Assembly: GCA_004138175.2 (NCBI GenBank) | Contig: RYFE02000003.1 | Coordinates: forward strand, 62,001 to 126,000 | From: Chloroflexales bacterium ZM16-3 | GTDB taxonomy: Bacteria; Chloroflexota; Chloroflexia; Chloroflexales; Chloroflexaceae | Length of the DNA stretch: 64,000 nt | Direction of reading: 5' to 3' | Part shown: in pieces, positions 25,771 to 35,275 of the stretch | Position numbering within the stretch: the stretch's first letter is position 1 | How the letters are laid out: each line of letters begins with the position of its first letter | Program-made: the position numbers and the translations under genes | The notes under the pieces: model-generated | Told to the model about the DNA's origin: nothing | The model's database searches: none | Seen by the model: only the letters and a program-made list of their open reading frames with translations

Positions 25771-27987
25771 ATGATGGGTAAGGGCCTCTCTGTGGCAGCC
25801 TCCAGCGGAGATGCGTTGATCGTTGACCTTCGTACCATGGCGCTGCTGCGGATCGCCTCGGTGATCGAGACGGCGGCGACCCTTGATGAGTTGCTGATGC
25901 TCGGCCTCGCCGAGTTCTCGCAGCTGCTCGATATTCCCTTTAGTGGGGTGCTTTTTGTGAGTGAGGACGGTGCGACCGCCCGCATGGTGAATGTCCACCC
26001 GCCGCGAGTCAGCCTGCCGAATCCAATCACTCTTGCCGAGACCCCGTTTCTGCTCCAGGTTGTCGCTGAGCGCCGGGTTGTTCAGATCGGCGATCTGCAT
26101 GGCGAGCCGTTTGGCCCGCAGGCCAGCGCAACGACCCGGCGACTCATTCAACTTCTCGACCGCGAGCATATCAGCTCTCTGCTGATGATGCCTCTTGTCG
26201 CCCAGGATAAGGTGATCGGTGTTCTGATCTTCGCGACGGTGGGGCAGACGCGCCAGTTCTCCGAGAGCGAGGTGGCCCTGGCCCGCCTGATGGCGGGCCA
26301 GATTGCTGCTGCGATCACCTCATTCCGCATCACTGAGCAGGCCGAGCGCCGCACTGCCGAGCTTGCCACGCTCAATGAGATCGCCGCCGCTGTCACATCC
26401 TCGCTTAATGCGCGCGATGTCTATCACTTAGTGATGCAGAAGCTCAACGAGTACTTTCAGGTCGATGCTGGCTCGCTGCTGATGCTCGACGCTGAGACCG
26501 ACGAGCTTGTCTTTGTGATGACGCTGGAGGCTGGCGAGGAGAAGCTCTTTGGCGTGCGCGTCCCACAGGGCCAGGGGATTGTCGGCCTGGTTGCCCAGTC
26601 GCAGCGCTACGAGATCGTCCACGATGTGCAGAGCGACTCGCGAGTCTACGTCAAGGTGAGCGAGTCGGTGAACTACGAAGTTCGCATGATCCTCTGCGTG
26701 CCGATCATTGTTAAGAATCGGACAATCGGGGTGATCGAGCTGCTCAATAAGCGCGACGGCGTCTTCACCGAGGAGGATGCCGGTCGCCTGATGCGGATGG
26801 CGGCCACCATTGGTGTCGCTATCGATAACGCGCGCCTCTTCCAGGAGGTGACGACGGTGCGCGATCGCTTCGAGGCCATCCTGAACTCGACCAACGACGG
26901 CATTCTGATGGCCGACATGCACGGGGCGGTGGTGACGGCGAACCCCATGGCCGCTCAGCTCTTCACCTCCCGGAAAGAGGCGCTGATCGGTCGCCAGGTC
27001 GACGATCTGCTGACGGAGCTGAGCGCGCGCGCGCTGGCTGTGAGCAGCCCCTCCTGGCTCAACGATGATGACGCCGTCGAGCAGGTGGTTGAGCTGGAGC
27101 TGAGCAGCCCGCAGACCCGCTTCATTCGCCACTACACTCTGCCGGTGCGCGAGGTGAGCGGTGCCGAGATCGGACGGCTTGCCCTGTTCCAGGATATCTC
27201 TAAGGAGCGCGAGCTGGCCCAGCTGCGCGAAGACTACACCGGGATGCTCATCCACGACCTGCGTGCGCCACTGACTGCGATCATGAACGGGATCATGATG
27301 GTTAAGCGCGGCCTCGGCGGGCCGATCTCCGACCAGCAGCAGGAGCTGCTCGGCATCGCCCACCAGGGTAGCCAGACGATGCTGGAGATGGTCAATACGC
27401 TCCTCGACATCTCGAAGATGGAGCAGGGACATATGGCGCTTGAGGTGGAGCCGCTCTCGCCCTATGCCCTGATCGACGACACCCTCGACCGCCTGATCGT
27501 CTCTGCCCGCGACCAGCATGTGCAGCTTGATCAGCAGCTCTCGGTTGGACTGCCCCTGTTTGAGGCTGATCGGGAGAAGCTCGTGCGCGTGCTCCAGAAC
27601 CTTCTCGATAACGCGATCAAGTTCTCGCCCCTTGGTGCGACTGTGACGCTGGGCTCTGTCTCTTTACATATCGCCGAGGGCATAACCGGCGCGGTGGATG
27701 GTCTGCCCCTGAACCCACCTGCCATGCCCTCCGGTGACTGGCTGGCCTTCTGGGTGCGCGACCAGGGGCCGGGCATTCCGCCACAGTACCACGAGCGTAT
27801 TTTTGAGAAGTTTGGCCAGGTGCGGGGCCGGAAGGTGCGCGGCACCGGGCTGGGATTAACATTTTGTAAGCTCGTTATCGAGTCGCATGGCGGTAAAATC
27901 TGGCTACAGAGCGCCGAGGGGAAGGGGAGTATCTTTGCGCTTGCGCTACCGCTCAATCAGGAGCAGCGGACGGCTAGCCCATCCTGA
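25771..27987 (+). CDS. GAF-GAF-PAS sensor histidine kinase
   Basis: 738 residues, cytoplasmic. GAF domains at about 35-180 and 205-350, PAS at about 365-480, HisKA with LIHDLRAPLTAIMNG near 495, and HATPase with DQGPGIP and GTGLGLTF. Start ATG 25771 (or the adjacent ATG 25774), with GGTAGG upstream. No receiver is attached, and no response regulator gene is adjacent. It lies between the cyclase-like GAF protein and a membrane kinase. Signal unknown. Confidence 0.9.
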   Translation: MMGKGLSVAASSGDALIVDLRTMALLRIASVIETAATLDELLMLGLAEFSQLLDIPFSGVLFVSEDGATARMVNVHPPRVSLPNPITLAETPFLLQVVAERRVVQIGDLHGEPFGPQASATTRRLIQLLDREHISSLLMMPLVAQDKVIGVLIFATVGQTRQFSESEVALARLMAGQIAAAITSFRITEQAERRTAELATLNEIAAAVTSSLNARDVYHLVMQKLNEYFQVDAGSLLMLDAETDELVFVMTLEAGEEKLFGVRVPQGQGIVGLVAQSQRYEIVHDVQSDSRVYVKVSESVNYEVRMILCVPIIVKNRTIGVIELLNKRDGVFTEEDAGRLMRMAATIGVAIDNARLFQEVTTVRDRFEAILNSTNDGILMADMHGAVVTANPMAAQLFTSRKEALIGRQVDDLLTELSARALAVSSPSWLNDDDAVEQVVELELSSPQTRFIRHYTLPVREVSGAEIGRLALFQDISKERELAQLREDYTGMLIHDLRAPLTAIMNGIMMVKRGLGGPISDQQQELLGIAHQGSQTMLEMVNTLLDISKMEQGHMALEVEPLSPYALIDDTLDRLIVSARDQHVQLDQQLSVGLPLFEADREKLVRVLQNLLDNAIKFSPLGATVTLGSVSLHIAEGITGAVDGLPLNPPAMPSGDWLAFWVRDQGPGIPPQYHERIFEKFGQVRGRKVRGTGLGLTFCKLVIESHGGKIWLQSAEGKGSIFALALPLNQEQRTASPS

Positions 27988-28080
27988 CGCCCATCCCACT
28001 CGCATAGCTGTGGGCGCTGCAATATATTTCAGAGAAAATGCTTTACAGATATGACGGCTTTTAGGGGCAGAATGATCTGT

Positions 28081-28109
28081 TTGAATGTGCTTTGGCAATC
28101 ATCTATAAT
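28081..28109 (+). promoter_or_regulatory. Sigma70-type promoter upstream of membrane kinase
   Basis: TTGAAT, 17-bp spacer, TATAAT, about 115 bp before the kinase start. The 237-bp gap upstream of this gene suggests an independent transcription unit for the kinase and the Calx-beta protein. Confidence 0.6.
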
Positions 28110-28224
28110 TCAGTAGACTCCCATCCCACCTATTACACACTGTAAGAGCAGAGTCCTCCCCACAGCTGCATCAGAGGTTGTCATCCCACACTCCCCTACG
28201 CCTCTACAGCGCATAGGTTGATGC

Positions 28225-31098
28225 ATGCGTCATTTCTACCATAAGCTGCGCTCTCAGATTCTCTATATGATCATCTTGCCGTATTTGGCGCTGATGATCC
28301 TGGTGATGCTGGTTGGCTCCGGCATCGCTATTACACTTGTGGCCGACAACTGGCAGGAGCGGTTTAATAACCAGCTTGGCCAGGTGGCGCGTAACTTCAC
28401 CGAGTCTTTCGCGCAGCGCGAGATTGGCAATATCACCTACCTTGGCCAGATTGCGTTTACCGCTGCGAACGAGGCCAACGGCGCGCCAGCGATCGTCAAT
28501 GCGATACGTGACCACAATACCGATGGTCTTGATCTCGCAATGAAGGGGCTCTGGCAGGTCGGCCTGAATAATGAGAACGTCGATCAGGATCGCCTGATTA
28601 TATTCGACACGAACGGCGTGTCGCTGCTCGACTGGGAGCGCAGCGCAGCAAATGCGAGCGATCCTATCCGCTATTTCGGCACGAACCTGGCGGATCTGCC
28701 GCTGGTGAAGGCGGTGCTCAGCGGTAAAGAGACACCAATCGCTGGCAGCGACCGCCTCGGCGATAAGTACAGCGGCCTGATCGCCTTCCGCTCAAAGAAC
28801 AGTGAGGATAACCTCTACTTCTTCACCGTTGCCCCAGTCTACGTGCAGGTTGGCGATGATCCTAAGGGCACGCTGGTTGGCGGCCTGCTTGTGGCCCAGC
28901 GCCTCGATACGCTGCTCCAGTTTCTTCAAAGTAAGAGCCAGGCCGCAATCAGCACGATCTATGATGTCAACGGCGTCGCACGCTCCACGACGCTCACAGG
29001 CGTCGATCTCATGGATCTCGACCTGGGCGATACCTTGATCAATCAGGTGGCGGCGCTGAACACGCCGGTCGCCGGTACTGTGGAGTCTAGCGGTGGGCAG
29101 CGATCAGGCGAGGTTGATGACCCCTGCCTCGATATCGGCAACCTCAATGGTCGCCTGATTACGCCCCTGGAGTCCACCCGGCTGCCGACATGCTCGGTGA
29201 ATACGACGGCGGTACTCTCTAATCGGGAGTATCAGGTCGTCTATGCGCCGCTGCTGATCCGCGGCGTTCTGTCGGGCTACTTCGCGGTCGGCCTCTCGCG
29301 TGACTTTGTGGTGAGTGCCTGGTCGAGCAGCCGCTGGGCGGTGCTCAGCGTGACCGCTATGCTGGCCATGGCCGCCGTCTTCCTCGGCTACTATGTCGCC
29401 CGCCGGATAACCCGCCCCCTCGGCGATCTGGTCGATACGGCGGCGGCGGTCACCTCCGGTGACCTCGCCCGCCGCAGCCATGTGCCCGATGTGAACGAGC
29501 TTGGCCAGCTCTCAACTGCCTTCAACCAGATGACGGAGCATCTGCTGCGGCTCTACACCGCCAGCCGAGAGCTTAACCGCACGATCGAGATCGATGCTGT
29601 GCTGTCCGTCGTCAGCGCGGCATCGGCATCGTTTGTGCCCGACACCGAGGTGCTGGCACTGATTGCCGCCGATGAAGGCTACCTCTTTCGCACCCGGCCC
29701 GAGGCGCCGGATCATCTGCGCGCTTTGATTGGCCAGCAGATTCCCGCCACTCATCCGCTCCTCGCCAATCTTGCCGCACAGGGCGACCCGGAAAGCCATC
29801 TCTTCCCGATCCTCGACGCAGAGATGCGCTCGCAGGTTGGCCTGGGCTCCGCCGCAGGCGTACAAATGCTCTACACTGCCCCGCTCTTCCGCCAGCGCCG
29901 CTTCTCTGGGGCACTGCTCTTCGCCCTCACCAGCGCCGACACGCTCGATGAGTCGCAGCAGCAGAGCCTTGCCGTGATAGCGAATATGGCCCAGGCGGTG
30001 CTCTCGAATGCGGTGCTCTATGCCCAGGTTCAGCAGGATGCCAAGCAGCGTCAGGCTATCCTGACATCGATCAGCGACGGCGTGGTGGTCTGCGATGATC
30101 AGGGCCAGATTGTGCTGCTGAATCGCGCCGCTGAGCAGATCCTCGATATCTACGACTGGCAGCAGGCACGGCTGCGCTTCGCCGACCTGCCCCTTGAGCA
30201 GGTCTCACAGCGCCGCGAGGTGTTCGGCCAGGGCAACGATGAGCAGTTCCAGCTCGGCGACAGGTTCATCACCCTCTCACGGGCGCCCGTCGTCGCCGAG
30301 GACTCCCAGGCGCTCGGCGAGGTGATCATCCTCCACGATGTCACTGAGGCAGTGGCGATCGATAAGGCGAAGACCGACTTTATCGCTACTATCTCGCACG
30401 AACTGCGCACGCCGCTGACCGTGATCCGTGGCTTCACCGAGCTGCTGCTGCGCGGTCGGGGCGATGAGGAGCTGACGGCCGATCAGTCCGATCTGCTAGG
30501 GCAGGTCCGCGCCCGCGCCGTCGATATGACCAATATGGTCAATAACGCAATCCTGATCGCCGATATTGAGTCCGGACAGCTGCGCACTGAGCTACAGCCC
30601 CAAGATGTCGAGATGGTGCTCAGCATGGCGATCGCGCCGATCCGCCAGGGGTTTGAGGCGAAGGGACTGGAGCTGAATCTGGATCTTCCTCCCGATTTGC
30701 CGCCGGTGCTGGCCGACCGTGAGCAGCTGAAGCGCATTTTTAGCCAGCTTCTCGATAACGCTATGCGCTATACGGACACTGGCGCGGTGACGGTGCGGGC
30801 CTCCCTCAACGACCAGGGTAACATTCAGGTTGATGTTATTGATACAGGCAGAGGCATCACGCCTGAGATGTTGCCGATGCTCTTCAAGCGATTCCAGCGT
30901 GTTGAGGGGAATAACTCTGCGCAGCGCGGCGGCGGCCTCGGCCTCGCCATTACCCGCCAGCTGATCGACCGCCATAGCGGTAAGGTCAATGTTGTGAGCA
31001 CGCCCGGTCAGGGAAGCACCTTTACGGTTACGCTCTTGCAGGCTAATGAACACTCACTCGCAGTCGCACAATCGAACGGAACCGCGGCGGCGACGTGA
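28225..31098 (+). CDS. Transmembrane sensor histidine kinase (dCache-like, HAMP, GAF, PAS, HisKA, HATPase)
   Basis: 957 residues. Membrane helices near 15-38 and 372-395 flank an extracytoplasmic sensor of about 330 residues (dCache-like, with YFFTVAPVYVQ). A HAMP segment follows (RRITRPLGDLVDTAAAV), then GAF (about 460-610), PAS (about 615-715), HisKA (SHELRTPLTVIRG, His near 725) and HATPase (DTGRGI, GGGLGLAI). It should sense a small external ligand. Its last 53 bp overlap the start of the Calx-beta surface protein gene, implying joint expression. Confidence 0.92.
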   Translation: MRHFYHKLRSQILYMIILPYLALMILVMLVGSGIAITLVADNWQERFNNQLGQVARNFTESFAQREIGNITYLGQIAFTAANEANGAPAIVNAIRDHNTDGLDLAMKGLWQVGLNNENVDQDRLIIFDTNGVSLLDWERSAANASDPIRYFGTNLADLPLVKAVLSGKETPIAGSDRLGDKYSGLIAFRSKNSEDNLYFFTVAPVYVQVGDDPKGTLVGGLLVAQRLDTLLQFLQSKSQAAISTIYDVNGVARSTTLTGVDLMDLDLGDTLINQVAALNTPVAGTVESSGGQRSGEVDDPCLDIGNLNGRLITPLESTRLPTCSVNTTAVLSNREYQVVYAPLLIRGVLSGYFAVGLSRDFVVSAWSSSRWAVLSVTAMLAMAAVFLGYYVARRITRPLGDLVDTAAAVTSGDLARRSHVPDVNELGQLSTAFNQMTEHLLRLYTASRELNRTIEIDAVLSVVSAASASFVPDTEVLALIAADEGYLFRTRPEAPDHLRALIGQQIPATHPLLANLAAQGDPESHLFPILDAEMRSQVGLGSAAGVQMLYTAPLFRQRRFSGALLFALTSADTLDESQQQSLAVIANMAQAVLSNAVLYAQVQQDAKQRQAILTSISDGVVVCDDQGQIVLLNRAAEQILDIYDWQQARLRFADLPLEQVSQRREVFGQGNDEQFQLGDRFITLSRAPVVAEDSQALGEVIILHDVTEAVAIDKAKTDFIATISHELRTPLTVIRGFTELLLRGRGDEELTADQSDLLGQVRARAVDMTNMVNNAILIADIESGQLRTELQPQDVEMVLSMAIAPIRQGFEAKGLELNLDLPPDLPPVLADREQLKRIFSQLLDNAMRYTDTGAVTVRASLNDQGNIQVDVIDTGRGITPEMLPMLFKRFQRVEGNNSAQRGGGLGLAITRQLIDRHSGKVNVVSTPGQGSTFTVTLLQANEHSLAVAQSNGTAAAT

Positions 31099-34000
31099 CG
31101 GCCTCGTATGGCTCGTCCTGCTCGCCCTGCTTATTGCGCTCCTCCCGATTGGGTGTGTCGCCGATCTAGCGCTGCGCTTCGTTACGCCGTCGAATGCGCC
31201 ATTTAAGGATGTTGGCTCATCATCCGGTCTCAGCTCCTACCTGCCCTTCCCAGCCCAGAGCTATGCCGCCCCTGACCCGAACATGCCCAATATCCGCGAG
31301 ACGGAGATAACTCGCCGCGAGCAGACTCCGGTCGGCCTGCGCGGCGCTGTCACGGTTGCCCAAGTTGTGGAGGTCGCTCCGCCAGTATCGCAGATCGACC
31401 CGCCGACCCCGACGCCAACGGCTGTTGCTGCGACGCGTCCCACCGCAACGAAGGAGCCCTCTCCCACTGATGTGGCCGGCGGTGCGAACCGGAGCCCCAC
31501 CCCGACGGATGTGGTGCTTATCTCTGGCTCCACGGCGACCAGCGGCCCTACGCTGACGCCCTCGCCGCCGACCCCGCGTACGCCGACAGCGACAACCACC
31601 ATCCTGCCGACGAATGGGATAGCGACGCCAACTCGTACGCTGGTGTCGCTGCCCACTAAGACGAGCACGGGACTGCCGATCAGTACCCTGACACTGGTTC
31701 CTGTCGTCTCGCCGTCGCCGACTGTCCCGCTGGTCAATACGCCGACCCTGCCGTTGGTCAATACGCCGACCCTGCCGCTGGTGCCTACGGCGACGGAGGC
31801 ACCGACCGTTGCTCCGACGGATGTTCCCACGGATACGCCGACGGAGATACCAACCAACACCCTTATGCCAACGCTCTCGCCGACGCCGACACAGGTACCT
31901 CCGCCGCCACCTACATCTACACCAACCCAGACACCTGTGCCGCCAGTCTTGAGCATTGCTGTGGAGCCGCTGTTTGTCAGCGGCGTTAAGGAGGGCGATG
32001 CCGGTATCACCACAACGGTTACGCTGAACATAAGCCTGAGCAGCACCAGCCTCCAGCCGGTCACGGTGAACTACAGCACCGCAAATGGCACGGCGACGAC
32101 CGCAAACAGCGACTATCTGGCCGCCAGCGGCACGATCACCTTTGCGCCAGGCCAGACACTTAAGCCAATCACAGTTGTAGTAAATGGGGATGCGGTCGCC
32201 GAGCTGAACGAGACGTTCACCGTCGCCTTGAGCGCCCCGACCAATGCGACGATTGGCACACCGTCAGCGACGATCACTATCCTCAACGATGATCGGCCGA
32301 GGGTGAGCATCAGCCCCGCCTCAGTGACGGTGACAGAAGGCACCTCGGCAACGGGCACGACGCCCATGGTCTTCACGGTGACGCTGCTCGACCCGGCCAG
32401 CGCGGCGGTGAGCCTGAGCTATGCGGCAGCCGGGTCGGGCACGAACCCGGCGATGATCGGCACGGATGTGACAACTGCGAGCGCGAGCGGCACCCTCATC
32501 TTCCCGGCGGGATCCACCGCCGGCACAACCCAGACGATCACGCTCCAAGTGGTGCAGGATAACATCGTTGAGCCAAATGAGACCTTGACCGTCAGCATCA
32601 CCGCGCCCGCACCGGCCAGCGCCCAGATTGTAACCGGCAGCGCCACCGGCACGATCACCGACGATGATTTCTCAACCATCACCATTGACTCGCCATCGAT
32701 CACCGAAGGGGATAGCGGGACGAAGGTCTTGACCTTTACGGTGAGCCTGCCCGCTCCAGTGCCGACTGGCTACACTGTGACGGTCAACTATGGCCCCACG
32801 GTTAATGGGACGGCGACGGCTGGCTCAGATTATGTCGCCCTCGCCGCTGGTTCGGTTGACATCACGTCGGGACAGCAGACAGGGCAGTTCGTGGTGACGA
32901 TCAATGGCGACACAACCTACGAGCTAGGTGAGACCTTCACCATCTCGCTGACCAGCGTGAGCGTGGGCGGCTTCTCTGCTCCGATTATCGGGGCGACTGG
33001 CACGGGTACGATCACCAATGACGACACGCTGACTGTCAGCATTGATTCGCCCTCGTGGCAAGAGGGATATGCTAACTCCACGCAGAACTTTACGGTGAGC
33101 CTGAACGCCCAGGCATCGGCGATTACCTCTGCGGTGACGGTGAACTATAGCGGTACTGTAGACGGATTAGCCACCGCTGGCTCGGATTATATCGCGCTCT
33201 CCGCTGGCCAGGTGACGATTGCTGCCAACTCCATTAGCCAGGTCATCCCGGTGACGATCATTGGCGACACGATCTATGAGCCGAATGAGGACTTTAGCAT
33301 TACGCTAACCGGGGCGAGCGCCGGGGTGACTCTGGGGACAACCCTTGGAACCGGCACGATCCTCAACGACGACTTCCCAACCATCACGGTGAGCAGCCCA
33401 TCGGTTGCCGAGGGCGCTGCTGGCATAACAACCACGCTCAACTTTGTCGCGACCTTCACACCACCCACGACATCGGGGGGGGTGCTGACCTACAGCACCG
33501 TCAATAGTGGTAAAGCAATAGCCGGATCAGACTATGTGCAGGTGACAAATGCCACAGTATCATTTCTCGCTGGTGCCACTACGGTCAACCTGCCGGTAAC
33601 GATCAACGGCGACGATCTGATTGAGCCAGATGAGACTTTCTCAGTGGAGCTAACCGGGGTCGGCTCACCTGCCAGCGGTATCGGAACTATCCAGAATGAT
33701 GATGCGACGGGTCTGGCGGGCTTTAATAAGATAGCGGAGATAACCTCCGTTGCATCTCCCGTTATAGGGGTGCGCTACACGATCACAGTTACTAACCCTA
33801 ACACCTTCATGAGTCTTACAGTTACCGATAACCTCGCTCCGGCCTATACGATCATATCGGTTAGTTCGACTCCGGCTGGGGCGACCTTCACGGGTAATCA
33901 GGTGACTTGGGGGCCGAATAATTTGGCTCTTGGCGAGGTGCTGACAATTACGATTGACGGCACATATACTCCAGCAACATGTCAGACCTTCTATAACCCT

Positions 34001-34723
34001 GGGGTTCAACTTGATATTAATGTCACATCTACCTTTATGTCGCCACCAATGGCCCCGGTGACTATCGGCCCGACTGGTCCGTGCATACTGCTGCGCCTGC
34101 CCACCCCCTTCCTGCGTGCGCCTTTCTTACCGCTGATATTGAATATGAACAGCGGCGCGGCCCCCACGCCGACCGCTATGCCCACGCGCACGCCAACTGC
34201 CACCGTGCGGCCCACGAGCGCACCGACGGTGACGAGTACGCCGACGATCACGCCAACCGCCACGCCGACTCTTACGCCGACGATCACGCTCACACCCACG
34301 CCGACGGATACGCCAACGGAGACAGCGACGCCGACGAAGAAGCCAAAGCCTCGCTCGACGAGCACGGCGGTGCCGCCGACGAGTACGCCGGTGCCGGTGC
34401 CGCCGACGAGTACGCCGGTGCCGCCGACGAATACGCCGGTGCCGCCGACGAATACGCCGGTGCCAGCGCCGACGAGTACGCCGGTGCCGCCGACGAGTAC
34501 GCCGGTGCCGCCGACGAGCACGCCAGTACCGCCGACGAGCACGCCAGTGCCGCCGACGAGCACGCCAGTGCCGCCTACGAGTACGCCGGTGCCGCCGACG
34601 AGCACGCCAGTACCGCCGACAAGCACGCCGGTGCCGCCGACGAGCACGCCGGTGCCGCCGACGAGCACGCCGGTGCCGCCGACGGACGTGCCCCGCCCCA
34701 CCCGCGAGCCGGTGACAAATTAG
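31046..34723 (+). CDS. Secreted surface protein with Calx-beta repeats and Thr/Pro-rich stalks
   Basis: 1225 residues. An N-terminal hydrophobic segment (about 20-40) follows a basic start. Next come a Thr/Pro-rich stalk (to about 305) and about five Calx-beta domains (about 310-890), each ending in a variant of ITNDD/ILNDD, with acidic calcium-binding loops. A DUF11-like domain follows, then the hydrophobic FLRAPFLPLILN segment common near the C-terminus of Chloroflexota exoproteins, and a tail of repeated PVPPTST units. It is probably a long, calcium-stabilised adhesin or sheath protein. It overlaps the sensor kinase gene by 53 bp. The ATG at 31046 is the only convincing start. Confidence 0.82.
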   Translation: MNTHSQSHNRTEPRRRRDGLVWLVLLALLIALLPIGCVADLALRFVTPSNAPFKDVGSSSGLSSYLPFPAQSYAAPDPNMPNIRETEITRREQTPVGLRGAVTVAQVVEVAPPVSQIDPPTPTPTAVAATRPTATKEPSPTDVAGGANRSPTPTDVVLISGSTATSGPTLTPSPPTPRTPTATTTILPTNGIATPTRTLVSLPTKTSTGLPISTLTLVPVVSPSPTVPLVNTPTLPLVNTPTLPLVPTATEAPTVAPTDVPTDTPTEIPTNTLMPTLSPTPTQVPPPPPTSTPTQTPVPPVLSIAVEPLFVSGVKEGDAGITTTVTLNISLSSTSLQPVTVNYSTANGTATTANSDYLAASGTITFAPGQTLKPITVVVNGDAVAELNETFTVALSAPTNATIGTPSATITILNDDRPRVSISPASVTVTEGTSATGTTPMVFTVTLLDPASAAVSLSYAAAGSGTNPAMIGTDVTTASASGTLIFPAGSTAGTTQTITLQVVQDNIVEPNETLTVSITAPAPASAQIVTGSATGTITDDDFSTITIDSPSITEGDSGTKVLTFTVSLPAPVPTGYTVTVNYGPTVNGTATAGSDYVALAAGSVDITSGQQTGQFVVTINGDTTYELGETFTISLTSVSVGGFSAPIIGATGTGTITNDDTLTVSIDSPSWQEGYANSTQNFTVSLNAQASAITSAVTVNYSGTVDGLATAGSDYIALSAGQVTIAANSISQVIPVTIIGDTIYEPNEDFSITLTGASAGVTLGTTLGTGTILNDDFPTITVSSPSVAEGAAGITTTLNFVATFTPPTTSGGVLTYSTVNSGKAIAGSDYVQVTNATVSFLAGATTVNLPVTINGDDLIEPDETFSVELTGVGSPASGIGTIQNDDATGLAGFNKIAEITSVASPVIGVRYTITVTNPNTFMSLTVTDNLAPAYTIISVSSTPAGATFTGNQVTWGPNNLALGEVLTITIDGTYTPATCQTFYNPGVQLDINVTSTFMSPPMAPVTIGPTGPCILLRLPTPFLRAPFLPLILNMNSGAAPTPTAMPTRTPTATVRPTSAPTVTSTPTITPTATPTLTPTITLTPTPTDTPTETATPTKKPKPRSTSTAVPPTSTPVPVPPTSTPVPPTNTPVPPTNTPVPAPTSTPVPPTSTPVPPTSTPVPPTSTPVPPTSTPVPPTSTPVPPTSTPVPPTSTPVPPTSTPVPPTSTPVPPTDVPRPTREPVTN
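34369..34690. repeat. 21-bp tandem repeat encoding PVPPTST
   Basis: About fifteen in-frame copies of a 21-bp unit (GTGCCGCCGACGAGCACGCC plus one base), coding a seven-residue Thr/Pro stalk. Copy number is likely to vary between strains. Confidence 0.85.
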
Positions 34724-34759
34724 GTGCCAGGAATCTCTTGACGAAGGCGCGCGCTCACC

Positions 34760-34793
34760 GATGCCTGAGCCGGATCTATCCGGCTCAGGCATC
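34760..34793. terminator. Hairpin between convergent genes
   Basis: A stem GATGCCTGAGCCGGA with its complement and a four-base loop, between the Calx-beta gene and a convergent membrane protein gene. It is followed by a partial extra copy of the arm (AGGCATTAGGCATC). Confidence 0.65.
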
Positions 34794-34798
34794 AGGCA

Positions 34799-35203
34799 TT
34801 AGGCATCTTGCTTTGGCGCAGGGAAGAGGAAGCGCATCCCAAACTCAAGGGCCAGGGGGATGAGCAGCAGGCTCAGCAGTGGTGCCCAGATTGGGCTGAG
34901 GGCGAAGAAGAGCACTGCGGGCGGGATGGCCAAGATGATCGCGAAGATCGCCATGCCCAGGCTGCCCCAGCCCACCGCCACAACCACCCCGATGATCGTA
35001 AGCCCGACGATAAAGCCATCGGCGCAGGTGTTTAGGGCGAAGCCGGTATAGCACGAGTAGAGCGCCGAGGGGCCGGCGATATCGAAGGGCACTCCCTCGG
35101 TGTCGAAGAACGTCGGCAAGGCGTAGCGGCGTAGCATGTAGAGAATCGCGCCCACCGCGATCACCAGGTAGGCGCGCACGATCCGGTTCTGAAATATTGG
35201 CAT
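34799..35203 (-). CDS. Membrane protein, unknown
   Basis: 134 residues. Hydrophobic segments near 10-24, 62-82, 84-101 and 104-122. One loop contains two Cys residues (SCYTGFALNTC). Family not recognised. It lies between two hairpins, downstream of leuS on the same strand, and so may be its own short unit. Confidence 0.55.
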   Translation of the reverse strand: MPIFQNRIVRAYLVIAVGAILYMLRRYALPTFFDTEGVPFDIAGPSALYSCYTGFALNTCADGFIVGLTIIGVVVAVGWGSLGMAIFAIILAIPPAVLFFALSPIWAPLLSLLLIPLALEFGMRFLFPAPKQDA

Positions 35204-35210
35204 AGCATTT

Positions 35211-35257
35211 CAGGCACACGTAGAGACGCCCCAGCGGGGCGTCTCTACGTGTGCCTG
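35211..35257. terminator. Long hairpin downstream of leuS
   Basis: A 22-bp perfect stem (CAGGCACACGTAGAGACGCC... and complement) with a three-base loop. It lies 18 bp past the leuS stop on the minus strand and just ahead of the next gene. Confidence 0.7.
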
Positions 35258-35275
35258 CCCCTGTTGGCTTGCGGT

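Noticed and set aside
34369-34690. CRISPR-like repeat array
   Set aside because: Contiguous 21-bp coding repeats with no spacers.
34127-34792. Arg-rich minus-strand frame opposite the PVPPTST repeat
   Set aside because: Produced by the 21-bp repeat read in antisense; no independent evidence.
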